Below are positions 12,086 through 22,803 of a stretch of 64,000 nt of DNA, piece by piece. Both the position numbers and the translations under genes were made by a program. The notes under the pieces are model-generated. The model worked only from the letters and a program-made list of their open reading frames with translations, ran no database searches and was not told the origin of the DNA. Source of the stretch: Cololabis saira (Eukaryota; Chordata; Actinopteri; Beloniformes; Belonidae); the NCBI RefSeq assembly GCF_033807715.1, contig NC_084590.1, positions 39,489,005 through 39,553,004 of the forward strand, given 5' to 3'. How positions within the stretch are numbered: position 1 is the stretch's first letter; every line of letters starts with the position of its first letter.

Positions 12086-12853
12086 AGAAGTGAGAATCTT
12101 ACCATGCTCCTTAACGAGACATGTCTTTGGAGTGGCTGCCAAGTACAATGGATGAACAGTATGTGTCATTTTATTACCTGCCCACGGTTAACCCCTCTGT
12201 GGCGTTCACTCTTGATACTTTCTTTTATTCTTCTTTTATTTTGGAAGAACGATTCCCCTCCATCTTTTAAGACTTTCATTGACCAAATTACAGCATTTCT
12301 ACCATTAGAAAAGCTAACATTGGAAAAATATAACCGTGGCCATCTTTTTCAAGAATTTTGGTTCCCATTATTTTCTGGCTTAGAGCTTCATTCATTGTAA
12401 ACTTCATCATACGCTGATTGCTGTCTTATTGTTGTCATTTACTTTATGTAACCTATGTATCTGTAGGTATTTGAGTTTTGATGCCCCTACTGTTACTCTT
12501 TTTTTTCTCTTTTTTTTTTTTTTTTTACAGTTAATTTTTTATTTATTTCGTGTGTCTGTTTTTGTGTTTTTTTGGGGTGGTGGTGGGAGGGGTGGGTTGT
12601 AGGCGAGATTTCGCTTGTGTGCACAAAAGAAAATTGTAAAGACCTACTGTTATTTAGGATGTTTGTGATTGCCTTTCTTTTGTGAAATAAAAAGATATTG
12701 AAAAAAAAAAAAGAAGTGAGAATCTTTACATGCTCCTTAACGAGACATGTCTTTAGAGTGGCTGCCAAGTACAATGGATGAACAGAATGTGTCATTTTAT
12801 TACCTGCCCACGGTTAACCCCTCTGTGGCGTTCACTCTTGATACTTTTCTTTT
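12086..12853. repeat. 141-bp direct repeats flanking an L1 fragment
   Basis: The sequence at 12086-12226 recurs at 12712-12853, starting AGAAGTGAGAATCTT and ending CTTGATACTTT. I count about four substitutions and one T indel over 141 bp, roughly 97% identity. The left copy abuts the 5' end of the L1 fragment, and the right copy follows its poly(A) directly. The arrangement looks like a target-site duplication of unusual length. A tandem duplication later split by the insertion is the alternative. Confidence 0.85.
12227..12711 (+). mobile_element. 5'-truncated L1-like LINE, 3' end
   Basis: The fragment encodes WKNDSPPSFKTFIDQITAFL and then LPLEKLTLEKYNRGHLFQEF, ending FWFPLFSGLELHSL with a stop at about 12400. 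This is the pattern of the extreme C-terminus of an L1-clade ORF2. A 3' UTR of about 300 bp follows, ending GTGAAATAAAAAGATATTG and a poly(A) tail at about 12701-12712 with an AATAAA signal. It is a dead-on-arrival copy lacking endonuclease and reverse transcriptase. It is same-sense with GBE1. Confidence 0.75.
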
Positions 12854-13014
12854 TGTTTCTTTTTTTGTTTGATTTATTACATTCTGTTGGACACTTTGCA
12901 GTGATATTGTTTCCACAAGTCTACACAATGTTGAGCATGTCTGTCATTGTTGCTTTATCTTATTTTCAAACCAAGAACTGAGGAGGGGGGGGGAGTTGGA
13001 CTGCTGCAAGTGAA

Positions 13015-13170
13015 AGTCTATTCGCCAGCACATCCCAAAGATTCTCAGCGCGGTTGAGGTCAGGATACGTGCTGGCCGGTCCCTGCATGAAAACCATGTC
13101 TCACGCTGCCTGACCAATTCTCCTAGAATCTGAGGCTGATGAATCCCTGCAGTTCCTGTTTCGAGATAAA
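13015..13170 (-). pseudogene. Tc1-like transposase C-terminal fragment
   Basis: Read on the minus strand, the piece gives YPDLNRAENLWDVLANR, a match to the SPDLNPIENLWDVL block that carries the last catalytic acid of Tc1-type DDE transposases. Upstream on the same strand, the sequence (GGGATTCATCAGCC...GAGACATGGTTTTCATGC) follows the usual 'iHra..v...f.e.et.fshm.wPpq' stretch with frame breaks. No terminal inverted repeats are evident. Confidence 0.75.
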
Positions 13171-14413
13171 ATTAGTCTGAAACAAATACAAACTTGTGCC
13201 CAACAGGGAAGCATGACTAGTAAAGCTCAAATCTTTTATATCGATGACATAATTAAAAAGTGCTGTGACCTAAATTCTTGCCATATAAAGAAACCCATCA
13301 GGATTTAGTTTATCGATGCATTGCTCTTAACCCGTCGGTTTGCCAACTATACGATCCGAGAGAAATGTAAGCGTCATGGGGAGTGAAAAGCTCAGAGAAT
13401 CTGTCATACTTGGAGATAATAATTGCCATTCTGAGCTGTGTTTGGTGGCAATGACTATAGCCACACAAGGCAAAAGTGAAGAAGATTGAATGTAAACAGA
13501 TGGTGATGTATAGAGCGGGGATGGTTTCCCTTTAGGGGGCCCAGTCAGTTCATCTCAGACATATTGATTGGCACAATTTACTCTCTTTACTCGGAGGATT
13601 ATGGCTCTGTAGCGTAATATAAAGGTTTCCTGACATGTCAATCAGCTGTCGCTGCCAATTCCACTGAGCAGACCTCGGCTTGTCACTGAAACGCGTCCGC
13701 CGACTCCCCCACCAGTCAGACAGCCTGCATGTCTCCTGCCAAGAGGAGGACATGGAGCATTTCTTTTTTTTTTTCTTTTCTTTTGTGAAGTTTTGATTGT
13801 GATACTTGGTGTCCTTGCTTCTGTTGTGCTCATCGAATCACCTGCACGTGCAGTGCACTTACTCTACTTTAGAACCTTCTCCGCTAGTCTCGTGTTTGTG
13901 TTACTCTTCATAATTAAAGTGGGTCAGTCCGGCTTTATTGCAGTTCTCTGTGGGAAGATGCGCCCGGTTTCGTGTTTTGGTGACTCCCCGTCTCCTTTTG
14001 ACCTCTGAAAATGACTTTTGTTGGCAGGAAGTGTGCATTGTACGCAGTCCAGCGCAGTGGCATTGATTCCATGGGAGGATTTATTGTTGAATCCCTCTGT
14101 TTGGATGAGAGGTTCTGACCTTGCCCATCTCAGGTTGGAAGAGCTGATGCCTTACTACCCATGGGCTGTAGTGCCGTTATTAAAAACTCTATTACCACCA
14201 TTCAAAGGTAGACATAACTCACAGCGCGGATATAGAGATGTCAAAACAGAGATTGATCTCGGAAAAAGAAGAGCAACCGGAGAAAACTTCAGAAAGGTAG
14301 AAAAACTGGTCGGACTGAAATACTGAGCTGAAAATATCAGCCCAAGCCCGACTAGATCTCTGTTATACATTAATCATACCCTTTTTCATTAACCTCTCTC
14401 TGTCACTGTGTAG

Positions 14414-14524
14414 ATCTTGAAGGAGTTAAAGGATGAAGACTGGAACATGGGCAATATTATTCATACACTGACCAACAGGCGGTATGGAGAGAAGTGCATA
14501 TCCTACGCAGAAAGCCACGATCAG
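14414..14524 (+). CDS. GBE1 exon with third catalytic acid (37 codons)
   Basis: This 111-bp exon begins [19 protein letters not shown], continues [11 protein letters not shown] and ends YAESHDQ. It is phase 0 at both ends, after ...CTGTGTAG and before GTACAG. It aligns to human GBE1 446-482 without gaps. The SHDQ motif holds His480 and the catalytic transition-state-stabilising Asp481 (codon 14519-14521), the third of the GH13 triad; the other two acids lie upstream outside the window. Notable differences from human are Ile at the first position and Gly for Leu after NRRY. The open frame reads on into the intron beyond 14524, but the protein match stops exactly at the GT. Confidence 0.97.
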
Positions 14525-14572
14525 GTACAGCATCTCACTTTACTGTGCAAATGGTCGGCGCCGAGGCTGCTG

Positions 14573-14825
14573 CCAATAATCAGAATCAGAATCAGAATCA
14601 GAAAAGGGTTTATTGCCAAGTTTTCACACGAGGAATTTGTTATGGTGATTGGTGCAACACAATACAATTATAAAAGCAATATGTACGAGATAAAATTAAA
14701 TGAAATGTATAAACAATAAAAAAGTATAAACAGTAAAATAAAATGTAGACCGGAAATGTACAAAATGAGGTTTTAAAGTGCCGGGTGAGTCTGTACAAAA
14801 GTGACTAAAAGTAATAAAGTATGAC
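14573..14825. repeat. Interspersed repeat inside a 314-bp GBE1 intron
   Basis: Three CAGAATCAGAATCAGAATCAG-type hexamer units are followed by a GGTTTATTGCCAAGTTTTC motif, GAGGAATTTGTTATGGTGATTG, an AT-rich middle, and GTGCCGGGTGAGTCTG. This order is typical of a common fish interspersed repeat whose class I cannot fix. It fills nearly all of the short intron 14525-14838 and stops within about 15-40 bases of the splice acceptor ATTTTCAG. Confidence 0.6.
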
Positions 14826-14838
14826 ATAAAATTTTCAG

Positions 14839-15010
14839 GCTCTGGTCGGTGATAAGAGCCTGGCCTTCTGGCTGATGGACAAGGAGATGTACACCAACAT
14901 GAGCAGCCTGCTTCCCATGTCGCCCGTCATCGACCGCGGAATGCAGCTGCACAAAATGATCCGCCTCCTCACTCATGCTCTTGGTGGAGAAGGCTACCTC
15001 AACTTCATGG
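14839..15010 (+). CDS. GBE1 exon, barrel C-terminal half (57 codons + 1 base)
   Basis: This 172-bp exon encodes [20 protein letters not shown], then [20 protein letters not shown] and [17 protein letters not shown], and ends with the first base of a Gly codon (phase 1) before GTGAGT. It aligns to human 483-539. Arg515 (14935-14937) and Arg524 (14962-14964), both sites of disease substitutions in human glycogen storage disease IV or adult polyglucosan body disease, are conserved. The [14 protein letters not shown] block spans the junction with the next exon. The acceptor ATTTTCAG has a weak pyrimidine tract because the upstream intron is AT-rich repeat sequence. Confidence 0.97.
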
Positions 15011-18000
15011 GTGAGTCATGTTGGCGCAACAGAAAATCCTGCACCATAGACACTAATAATCTGTTCTTCATGCCTAAATAAATATTTTCTGCAATCATAC
15101 CACATGTCTGAGTCATACAGGTGACATTAAAATGCTAGAGAAGCGATCAAGGTCATGATGTGCCGGTACTCCTCTGTTTTGTTCATTTCTTTTATTAAAA
15201 CAGGCGAGGAGATTCATTTCATATCCCTGTCATGTACTATACTCCACCCAAATTTGAACTTCTCCCCTCAGGCAGACAGAACGATCCTCTAAGTGTTCGC
15301 CGAAACAGACAGAAAAACATATTCGCTCTGCTGTTTTACGCAGGCAACAAGCAGGAACAAAATTCTGAATATATGCCTGTTTTGCATACAACGCTATCTT
15401 GAATATGATTATTTTATTTCATTTATTTTTCCTATGTGTCATTTGTTCTTAACATATTATGTCAGTGTGGGTTGTAGGTGTCTGTGTGTTTCAGATTTTT
15501 ATTCGGGATGAAATTAAAAAATGATAGATTTTACTTCTTTTTTTTTTTTCTTTTTTTTTTTTTTCAAAATCACCTCATTAAAAATCTAAGAGATTTTGAA
15601 TAACTTTTAGTGAGTCATGTTATTATACACTTGTATAAAGGGATAAGTTATATTATTTCCTACATTTCTATCTCTCTGGGGTATCTTACTGCCTATGATT
15701 AAGGCTGATAAGCATCAATGGAACCTTTTGAAGATGGGTTAATGCCACTTTCCGGTGCTGATGGTGAAATTCAGGACAAAAGTCTGATTGCTTTCATTCC
15801 TCAAATGGATCCACATCCCAGTCACCGTCAGGGCACTCCTCATTTGCAACTCATCATCTGAACTGGGGCATGGCCGTCAAGTCCCGCTGGTAAAGATAAT
15901 AATGTGATAATTAATGACAAACACTTGAAAATGACCTTGGCTGAAAGAAATGCATTTCTTTCGATGTGCCAATCCACGGTTTAGGCTACAATTCTGAGAA
16001 TGCTGGGGATCTGAAAAATGTGAATAAAAACAGATTTAATGATTTCAAAACTCATCAACCCAAGCTTTATTCACAGTACAACATGGAGGCATATCAAATG
16101 CGTGTATTCCACTTTTTACAATGTCACTTTCATGGCAAAATGTATTATTTTGAATGTGATTGTAGCTTGCTGAGACATGGGTCACGGAGGCTGATAAGGG
16201 GTATGAAAAGGAAAAACCTAAACAAACATCCCGTAACTTTTTAACAGATCATTTGTGCAAAAATAGCACAATTAACTGTGCCATGGGCAAATGCAGGTCA
16301 AAGCTCCATCATGCAAAGAAGCAGCCATGTGTGAACACAGTCCAGAAACACCGCCGTCCCCCGTCGCGGCGAAACTTGCCCGACATGGACTGAGGAAAAG
16401 AGGAAAACTGTCCTGCGGCCACACAAATGGCAATCAGCTATTCTCTTTGGAAACCGGTGATGCCACATCCTCTGAGAGAGTACGATTTATCAGGGCTCAA
16501 AAAGACATCTGTGATTGTATGGAGGCAGCGTAGTGCCTACAACCTGGGCGGGTTGAAATATCAGTTCTGAAGGGTATACACAATTAATCCTTAATGCCTT
16601 ATATATGAAATAAGCCACCAAAAATTATACATTTTTTTAATGTTTTTTTTTAATATTTAAAAATACCCCCAAGTTTGTCTTTTTATCGTTTTCTAATTAA
16701 TATTTTTTTGTATCTTTATGACTACATTGAGTTATTTCTATTTATTTTCTCTTTCTGTTATTTAGAATTTTTATTCTTAATTGAATAAAACTATTATACA
16801 ATAATATTATGGGTCAAAGCAACATGTGGTTAATTACAGACTTTTTCAAGGAAAAACTTGCAGTGCACTCCCATCGTTTTACTTTTCCTAAGATGATGGA
16901 TTTCTTCTTTATCAACATTTTGATATATTTTCTGTTGTGAAAAAAATCTCTTTTAATCTGTATTTACACTTAACACGGTGGCCTGCGTTTTATCAGATTT
17001 TAAGAGTTTTAAATGCGGCGAACACCCTGCACTCCCAGCACTTTGATCCCAGAACCAAGGCAGCAGATGCTAAAGTCTGACCACAGGTCAAACTGTTAAT
17101 ACGTGTTGCCCGTCTTTCTGTGTTACTCGAGGAAAAAGAATTAAATGCTCTAAGAGTTTCTGCCAAGTTAATTGATGTGGGGGAGGGGGAGAGAAGTACT
17201 ATTTAAAAAAAAGACTTTTCTTGATGGACAATCACAACTGGCAAGCTTATAATGATTAGGATGTCAGAGAAGTGACCCTGTGTGGGTAGCTGAAGGACGG
17301 TTAATAGTCATTATATCTGATTTGCCGGCTAAAGCATTCCTGAAAGGTACTCTGCTGCACTCTTGGTGCTTTGTTTCACCCATGGGTTTCTGTGCCATGT
17401 TAATTTTCAACCAGTTTTAAATTTCTAAAGCTTCAGAATCATGCAGGGATGATCAGTAGAAATAATGCTTTCTGTTGATTTGACAATGAACTCTATGTAG
17501 CCTTTTTGAAAAGCACTACAAAGACAGCTCAGCTTGGCATCCTGACCTCAACACATTTTTGTATCTTTTTGATGACATACAGCCACAGACTCATGATTTG
17601 TTGTTAAAAAGGACAATGTTTATGGGAGTATTATTGTTGTTGTTATTATTATTCACCATCACTACCCTCATCTCCCCTTACAGGCTGTAAAATCCAGTTA
17701 ATACAACTTCAAATGAATAATACCCATATTACATTGTGCAATTAATATAAATGAAGGACTGTGAAAAACCAAGCACACCCTATAAATCAGTAGTGTTTTT
17801 ACTACAACCTTTTTCTTCATTTAAAAGTTCCTGTCATGGCATTTAAATCAGTTTGAGGTCCAAACTTTAGCAGGACCTTGATTGGGTTGGAACATTTCCC
17901 TGTTTCATGACCAAATTCCAGCCAAGCTTTTATTGTCGGACAGACACACATTTGATTGAAGAACACAAATGTGTGCAAAGGGTTCTATTTCATCCCTGCT

Positions 18001-19065
18001 GACCGCCAGAGGCGGTCCTTCAAGCACTGAATATTCCTCTTCGCGCATGCGCAGTTCAAGTATGTATACCAACAATGTCACCTGTGACCCCTGGATGACC
18101 CGGAGAAGTTGATATCTTCCGGCGTCGTCAGAGGATCAGTTCCTTTTCATCTTCTCGCACGCAGGTTTGCTTTGGAAGCGTTGAAGCTGCATTTCAACAA
18201 AATCTAACTTGTAGTTCGTCGCTGGTAGTTCTGTGACCGTTGTCGGTCGGAGCAGCGGACAATTCGCCCTCCAGGAACTGCAACGGCAAAACTTTCTTCT
18301 GAGTTTGTTAGCACGTGGACATGGTGCGTCCTTGTGTTCGCCGGTAAGCCGGTGCTGTCACTCCCCTCTAGCCGGGACGAGGTATGTGACTAGGCTACTG
18401 AGTTCTTTGCATTGTTTATTGTTTATTGATACGGTTGCGTTTGCGCACCCGGTTTCTTTATTTCCTGGCATTTTTTTTTTCCCAGCTGGAGGGTCGTGTT
18501 AGCGCTTCCCGGCTGCCAGCATGTTATTAATATTTATTAATGATTAGCGCCAGCATCAAGCACGCTACGGTTTTGTTTGTCTTAATCGACCTTTGGTTGT
18601 GTAGGCTGTGTACGCGCTGCCTCCCCCCAGCATATGGTCTCACTCTGATTGGCTGCAGCGTTAGTGCTCTGCTTATTGTGTAGTGTTGTTTTTTGTTTTG
18701 TTTTTTGACAAATCCTTTGCTGGTGTAAGCGCTCCATGTTGCCAGTGTAAGAGATATATATTCTTTGCTATTTTTGCGATAACACCTCTGCTGGTGTAGG
18801 CAGCGTACGCGCTCCCTCCCCCCCAGCATTCGCTGTTTCTACTCCAGCTGACCGCAGCGTTCGCGCCCAGGTGGTCTGGAGTGTTGCCACTACATTGCCT
18901 TGGCTGGTACAGGTGGTGTACGCGCCCCCTCCCACCAGAGTTAGGCTTGATTGTCTGGCAAACAGGGGATATATTTTGTTTTTCGGCACTACCTTGTTCT
19001 CTATAGCTGATATAACATGAATTACTCCTATGTGGGATCAATAAAGTTCTTATTTTTGCCGTCTG
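18001..19065 (+). mobile_element. Unclassified retroelement-like block, possible solo terminal repeat
   Basis: The block starts with a perfect inverted repeat, GACCGCC-AGA-GGCGGTC, at 18001-18017. It is CpG-rich against an AT-rich intron and ends in ATCAATAAAGTTCTTATTTTT, a polyadenylation-like signal, at about 19040. Inside, a degenerate unit of the form CTGGTGTAGGCAGCGTACGCGCTCCC(T)CCCCCAGCAT recurs near 18600, 18788 and 18902, with a partial copy near 18719. No gag, pol or recombinase coding is visible. Composition and signals suggest an LTR or tyrosine-recombinase-type (DIRS/Ngaro-like) terminal region, which is inference. Edges are approximate. Confidence 0.45.
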
Positions 19066-19370
19066 AGAAAATTAAATATATTATATTTGGTGCCTAACTG
19101 TTTCCCAAGTATATTAGAGCGTGTGTGAATGAATAAATGAGACGTAAAACGTAAATTTCTTTGTAGAAAGGTGCTTTATGAAAATAAGTCCATTTACTTG
19201 TATTAGTTTGCAGCCCAGTCTTGCCACATCCAATATGGCGGCGACGTCAGTGGGCGATGCAATGTGGTGATTGGCTCTCCAGAAACGCTTTGAAACCCGT
19301 TCCAAAGATCGCTGATTGGCTCTTAGTTTTGGCATGTCAAAACAGTGCCATAATTCGTAGTTGTAAAAAA

Positions 19371-19538
19371 AGTTTGTAGCTTTGTAAAAAAAAGTTTGTA
19401 GCTTTGTAAAAAAAAGTTTGTAGCTTTGTAAAAAAAAGTTTGTAGCTTTGTAAAAAAAAGTTTGTAGCTTTGTAAAAAAAAGTTTGTAGCTTTGTAAAAA
19501 AAGTTTGTAGCTTTGTAAAAAAAGTTTGTAGCTTTGTA
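19371..19538. repeat. Minisatellite, 22-bp unit, 8 copies
   Basis: AGTTTGTAGCTTTGTAAAAA recurs at 19371, 19393, 19415, 19437, 19459, 19481, 19502 and 19523. Spacing is 22 bp six times in a row, falling to 21 bp for the last two because the A run shortens by one. The unit is not a multiple of three, and frames across it are artefacts. Confidence 0.95.
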
Positions 19539-19545
19539 TCTAGAA

Positions 19546-19735
19546 GTACAAATATGTTTGGCAAGTACAAATATTTTTTGCAAGTACAAATATTTTTTGC
19601 ACACGCACAAAAAGATTTCTACAAGTACAAATATTTTTTTCACAGGCACAAAATATTTTTTGCAAGTACAAATATTTTTTGCACACGCACAAAATATTTC
19701 TACAAATACAAAGTTTATTTACAGATACAAAATAC
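19546..19735. repeat. Second minisatellite, about 20-24-bp irregular unit
   Basis: AAGTACAAATATTTTTTGC and ACACGCACAAAATATTT alternate about nine times with variable length. Its reverse complement (TTTGTACTTGCAAAAAATA) resembles the unit of the adjacent 22-bp array (TTTGTAGCTTTGTAAAAAAA), so the two arrays may be inverted relatives. Confidence 0.85.
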
Positions 19736-19794
19736 TTGATTATACTATACTATATAATACTTAATTTGAGCCCATATTTCCTCTGCAAAGCGTG

Positions 19795-20475
19795 TCAGTG
19801 ACTGTTAGTTACTGTTATAAATTATAAAAACCGGAAGGTGATCACGGATGTCATTTATTAATAGTCCTCCCACTGTATTATTGTCTATACCATTTGTAAA
19901 AAATATTATCAATTAATGTAGCACAATGGGACGTGATCCGGCTTGGTCTGGTGAATTTGGGATATAGGCTAATACTATATAATGTATTAATAAATTCCTC
20001 GGTCATTCTAAGATTATTTGGATTTAGAAGATCAATATTGAAGTCACCACAGATAAACATGACTTTATGTCTTGTTTTTGTGAAATGTTGCTCTATCCAG
20101 TCTTTAAATGTGTCTATATTATACCCTGGTGTTGTGTATATACAACTCACAATAACATTTTTCTTTTTTTCCATACATATTTCTATTGTAAGACATTCAA
20201 GTACATTATCTACCACAGTTGATATTTCTTCTACCACCTTATAATTTATGTCCACGTACAGAGCTACACCACCACCATTTTTGTTATTTCTGTTCATACA
20301 GTTCAGTTCATATCCTTCAAGTTCAAAATCCATGCCCCTTGTACTGTTGATCCATGATTTCAGATATCGCAATTATGTTGAAAGGCTGTGTGAACTGGCT
20401 TAAGTAATCCTTGATGTTATGGAAGTTGGCATAGAAACTTCTGTTGTTGAAGTGGATTATGGACATTTTGTTTTC
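19795..20475 (-). pseudogene. LINE endonuclease (APE) domain remnant
   Basis: The minus-strand frame gives, in order, FYANFHNIKDYLSQF, FNIIAISE, a one-base frameshift near 20357, WINSTRGMDFELEGYEL, GGGVALYVDINYKVVEEIS, CGDFNIDLLNPNN, RITSHCATLIDNIF, a second frame change, and GGLLINDIRDHLPVFIIYN. These are the ordered blocks of an apurinic-type endonuclease of a non-LTR retrotransposon, including the GDFNID and SDHLP-like catalytic blocks (here RDHLP). No reverse transcriptase follows; the copy stops near 19800. It is inactive and opposite in sense to GBE1. Confidence 0.9.
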
Positions 20476-20634
20476 AGTTTTGAAGGTGCTGTAGTACTAA
20501 TCATCTGTATAATAATGGCAGTCGTTGTTAATCTTTAAAAATAAGTTGTTTTCTGGATCAATGCCATTTTCAATGTCATGTGGCTTATGTTTAGTGTATT
20601 GATATGTAGATACTTCCAGGCCATCAAGTTCAGA

Positions 20635-20775
20635 AATCCTTGTCCTCTTGAGCTGGAGGAGGTTGCCGGGGAGAGGGAGGCCTGGGCCTCTCCGGTTAGC
20701 CAGATGACTCTACAGTCTGAATTCAGATGAGCAGAAATAGATAGATGGATGGAAGGATAAATGGATGGATGGACC
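20635..20775 (+). mobile_element. RTE-like LINE 3' end with (ATGG)n tail
   Basis: GAGCTGGAGGAGGTTGCCGG, then GGAGAGGGAGGCCTGGGCCT and, after a gap, GATAGATGGATGGAAGG... GGATGGATGG follow the order of fish RTE/Expander 3' ends (gctggaggaagtggc...gaggtctgggcttccct...ggatggatgg). Only the last 140 bp is present. Confidence 0.55.
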
Positions 20776-21779
20776 AGGAGTTGGTTGAGCTGGAGGGCAG
20801 GATTGCCCCGCAGAGTCACCAGAGTAGTTTTTTTTCTGGAAGCAATTTAAAATTAAAATGTAGTTGTTTTTTAAATATAGATAGAGGTAAAGCTTGCTAT
20901 CATCACAACTAAAATTCATTTCCAAAGTGTGTCAAACTGTATATGATAGCTTGATGATGCATCGGAACGATGACCCCAAACAGGCAAGCTGATCCACTAA
21001 CCAGAAGAATCCGGGGTTTGGAGTGGGCCAGGCAGAGTTTACTCCCTGGGCCCCATATATTGTGGGTTAATCTACACAGAGCCTTTCTTTATTAAATGCT
21101 CTGGTGCATTTCTCTGCTTCTGCCTTGCCATGCATGAAAAAAGTTCTATACATGTTGTTGCAGATTTGGTCACAGGATAAGTATTTGAGCTTTCTTTTGA
21201 AGCTTGTGTGCACATGCATTAAGAGCAGGCCTGCTGTACTTGGCCTTGGAAATCAGTTGTGGCGGTACACCTTATCCTCCTAGGTTTTTGGTATTTACCT
21301 CATCCTCAAAGCTGATGCCACTTGCCAAAGTCAGGATGGAGCACTTTTTGATTACAAGTTGTTTAACTCTTCATTTATAATTCTCTGAGGCTTTTTATTA
21401 TGAATGATTATGTGACCTCTTCCAAGTGTCAACATGTGTTTTTTTTTTTTTTTTTCTTTTTCCATAAAATTCCTTGTTTGTCTTTCTTTGCAAGTTAATT
21501 AGATCTTGAGGGGGAAAGAAAAATGAAATGAGATCTTGGCACAATTGGTTCCATTTCATCATTTCAAAGTTTGCAGTTTTATAGAGAGCAGTAAAGTCAA
21601 CTCAGAAAGTAATAGTGTGTGGTTAAGAGTTAAACTGGAGAAAAAGTGAAATATTTTTATGCATTGAAAAAATGCACGCTTTTGTAGGAAATAAAATGTG
21701 TAAAATGTTGGGGGGGGGGGCACAATGTCTACAGCGCATTATGGAAATGCTCAAGGAAAAAAAGAAAATCAAGTCAATC

Positions 21780-22110
21780 TGAGACGGCTTAGCGTGTCAA
21801 TGGATCAATGATGGCAGAGTCATTTAGCCAGTGCTGAGCAAGAGCAAATTGTTTGAGCAAGCAAATCAATTTGAAGTGCCTAGCGTAGAAAAAACCATTT
21901 ATTTACTCATGACCAATAGCAAACACCAGAGAGCAAGCGGACAAAGGGAGCATCTGCATTTGAGGTGCTGAGAGATGGATACTGTAAAGGATGTTGGAGC
22001 GTCAATGACATTAAAGCGCCCAGTGGCGTGGCAGTAATGAAACGGCTCAGTGGGTTTATCATTACATCAGCAGGGACAAAATAGAAGTGCTCACAGTTCC
22101 TGACTTTCAG
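21780..22110. promoter_or_regulatory. Candidate conserved non-coding element
   Basis: A transposon-free stretch with balanced composition. It contains CATTAAAGCGCCCAGTGGCG, a TTTATCATTACATC segment and repeated CAATTTG/GCAAATC motifs. The texture resembles vertebrate conserved intronic enhancers. No conservation test was possible. Confidence 0.22.
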
Positions 22111-22742
22111 GGCTCACAGAGACTTAAGATAACCTTGCAGAATTACAGTCTAAGTCTCTGAGTTAAAGACTTCTCCCATCACTTTACATTCATGGAGAGC
22201 TGCAGTGCAACAGGCAGCCATTATATTGCAACCTTGAACCAGTGAGTTGAAAACCAGCACTTCCGCCTCATACATTTTGAAAATGCACAATCCCGCTGAG
22301 AGCTGGATGTGCTTCCAGGCATGTGGTTTTGGATGGCTATGCCAATCGCACCTCTGCTGTTGGACTAGTAACACTTATTTAATGTGCAAACTGGGAGTGT
22401 GGAGAGTGAGAGCTTGCATTAACAAGAAATCAATCTTGCAAATGCAAATAATCATTGCATCATGTCTGAGGTTTTTTTTTGTTTGTTTTTTTTTTCACAC
22501 TGCTTTTAAAAGATTCTGCGACTCGTGTTCTCACCCCCTCTCATTCCCTCATTGATCTTCCTTTGCCAGAATCCCACCAATGGAAAACACATTGATCCTT
22601 GGCTTCTTCTTGTGCTGCTAATTACTGAGGGGACTGTGTCACTGTCGGTCCTTATCTGATGTAGTTAGTGTGGTTGAGTAGTGGAACATGCCAGCTGAAA
22701 AACTGCCTAACACAACCTTGTGTAAACCTAAAATCCCCTCCC

Positions 22743-22803
22743 AATAATAATAATAATAATAATAATGACAAATTAATTGGTTATTAATAATAATAATAAT
22801 AAT
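22743..22803. repeat. (AAT)n microsatellite in two blocks
   Basis: AAT/ATA trinucleotide runs at 22743-22767 and 22784-22803 flank a short ATTAATTGG spacer. Confidence 0.95.

Noticed and set aside
12104..12400. A single 98-codon gene reading from the direct repeat into the L1 tail
   Set aside because: The N-terminal third is the duplicated flank read by chance into L1 ORF2 remains; the same flank occurs again at 12712 without it.
16291..16533. 80-codon open frame after exon 14839-15010
   Set aside because: No homology recognised, no flanking splice signals in phase and no poly(A) or promoter signals. It is likely chance.
19323..19649. CRISPR-like look of the 22-bp array and its repeated Lys-Ala-Thr-Asn-Phe frame
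   Set aside because: There are no unique spacers between units and no cas genes, and the host is an animal. This is a minisatellite.
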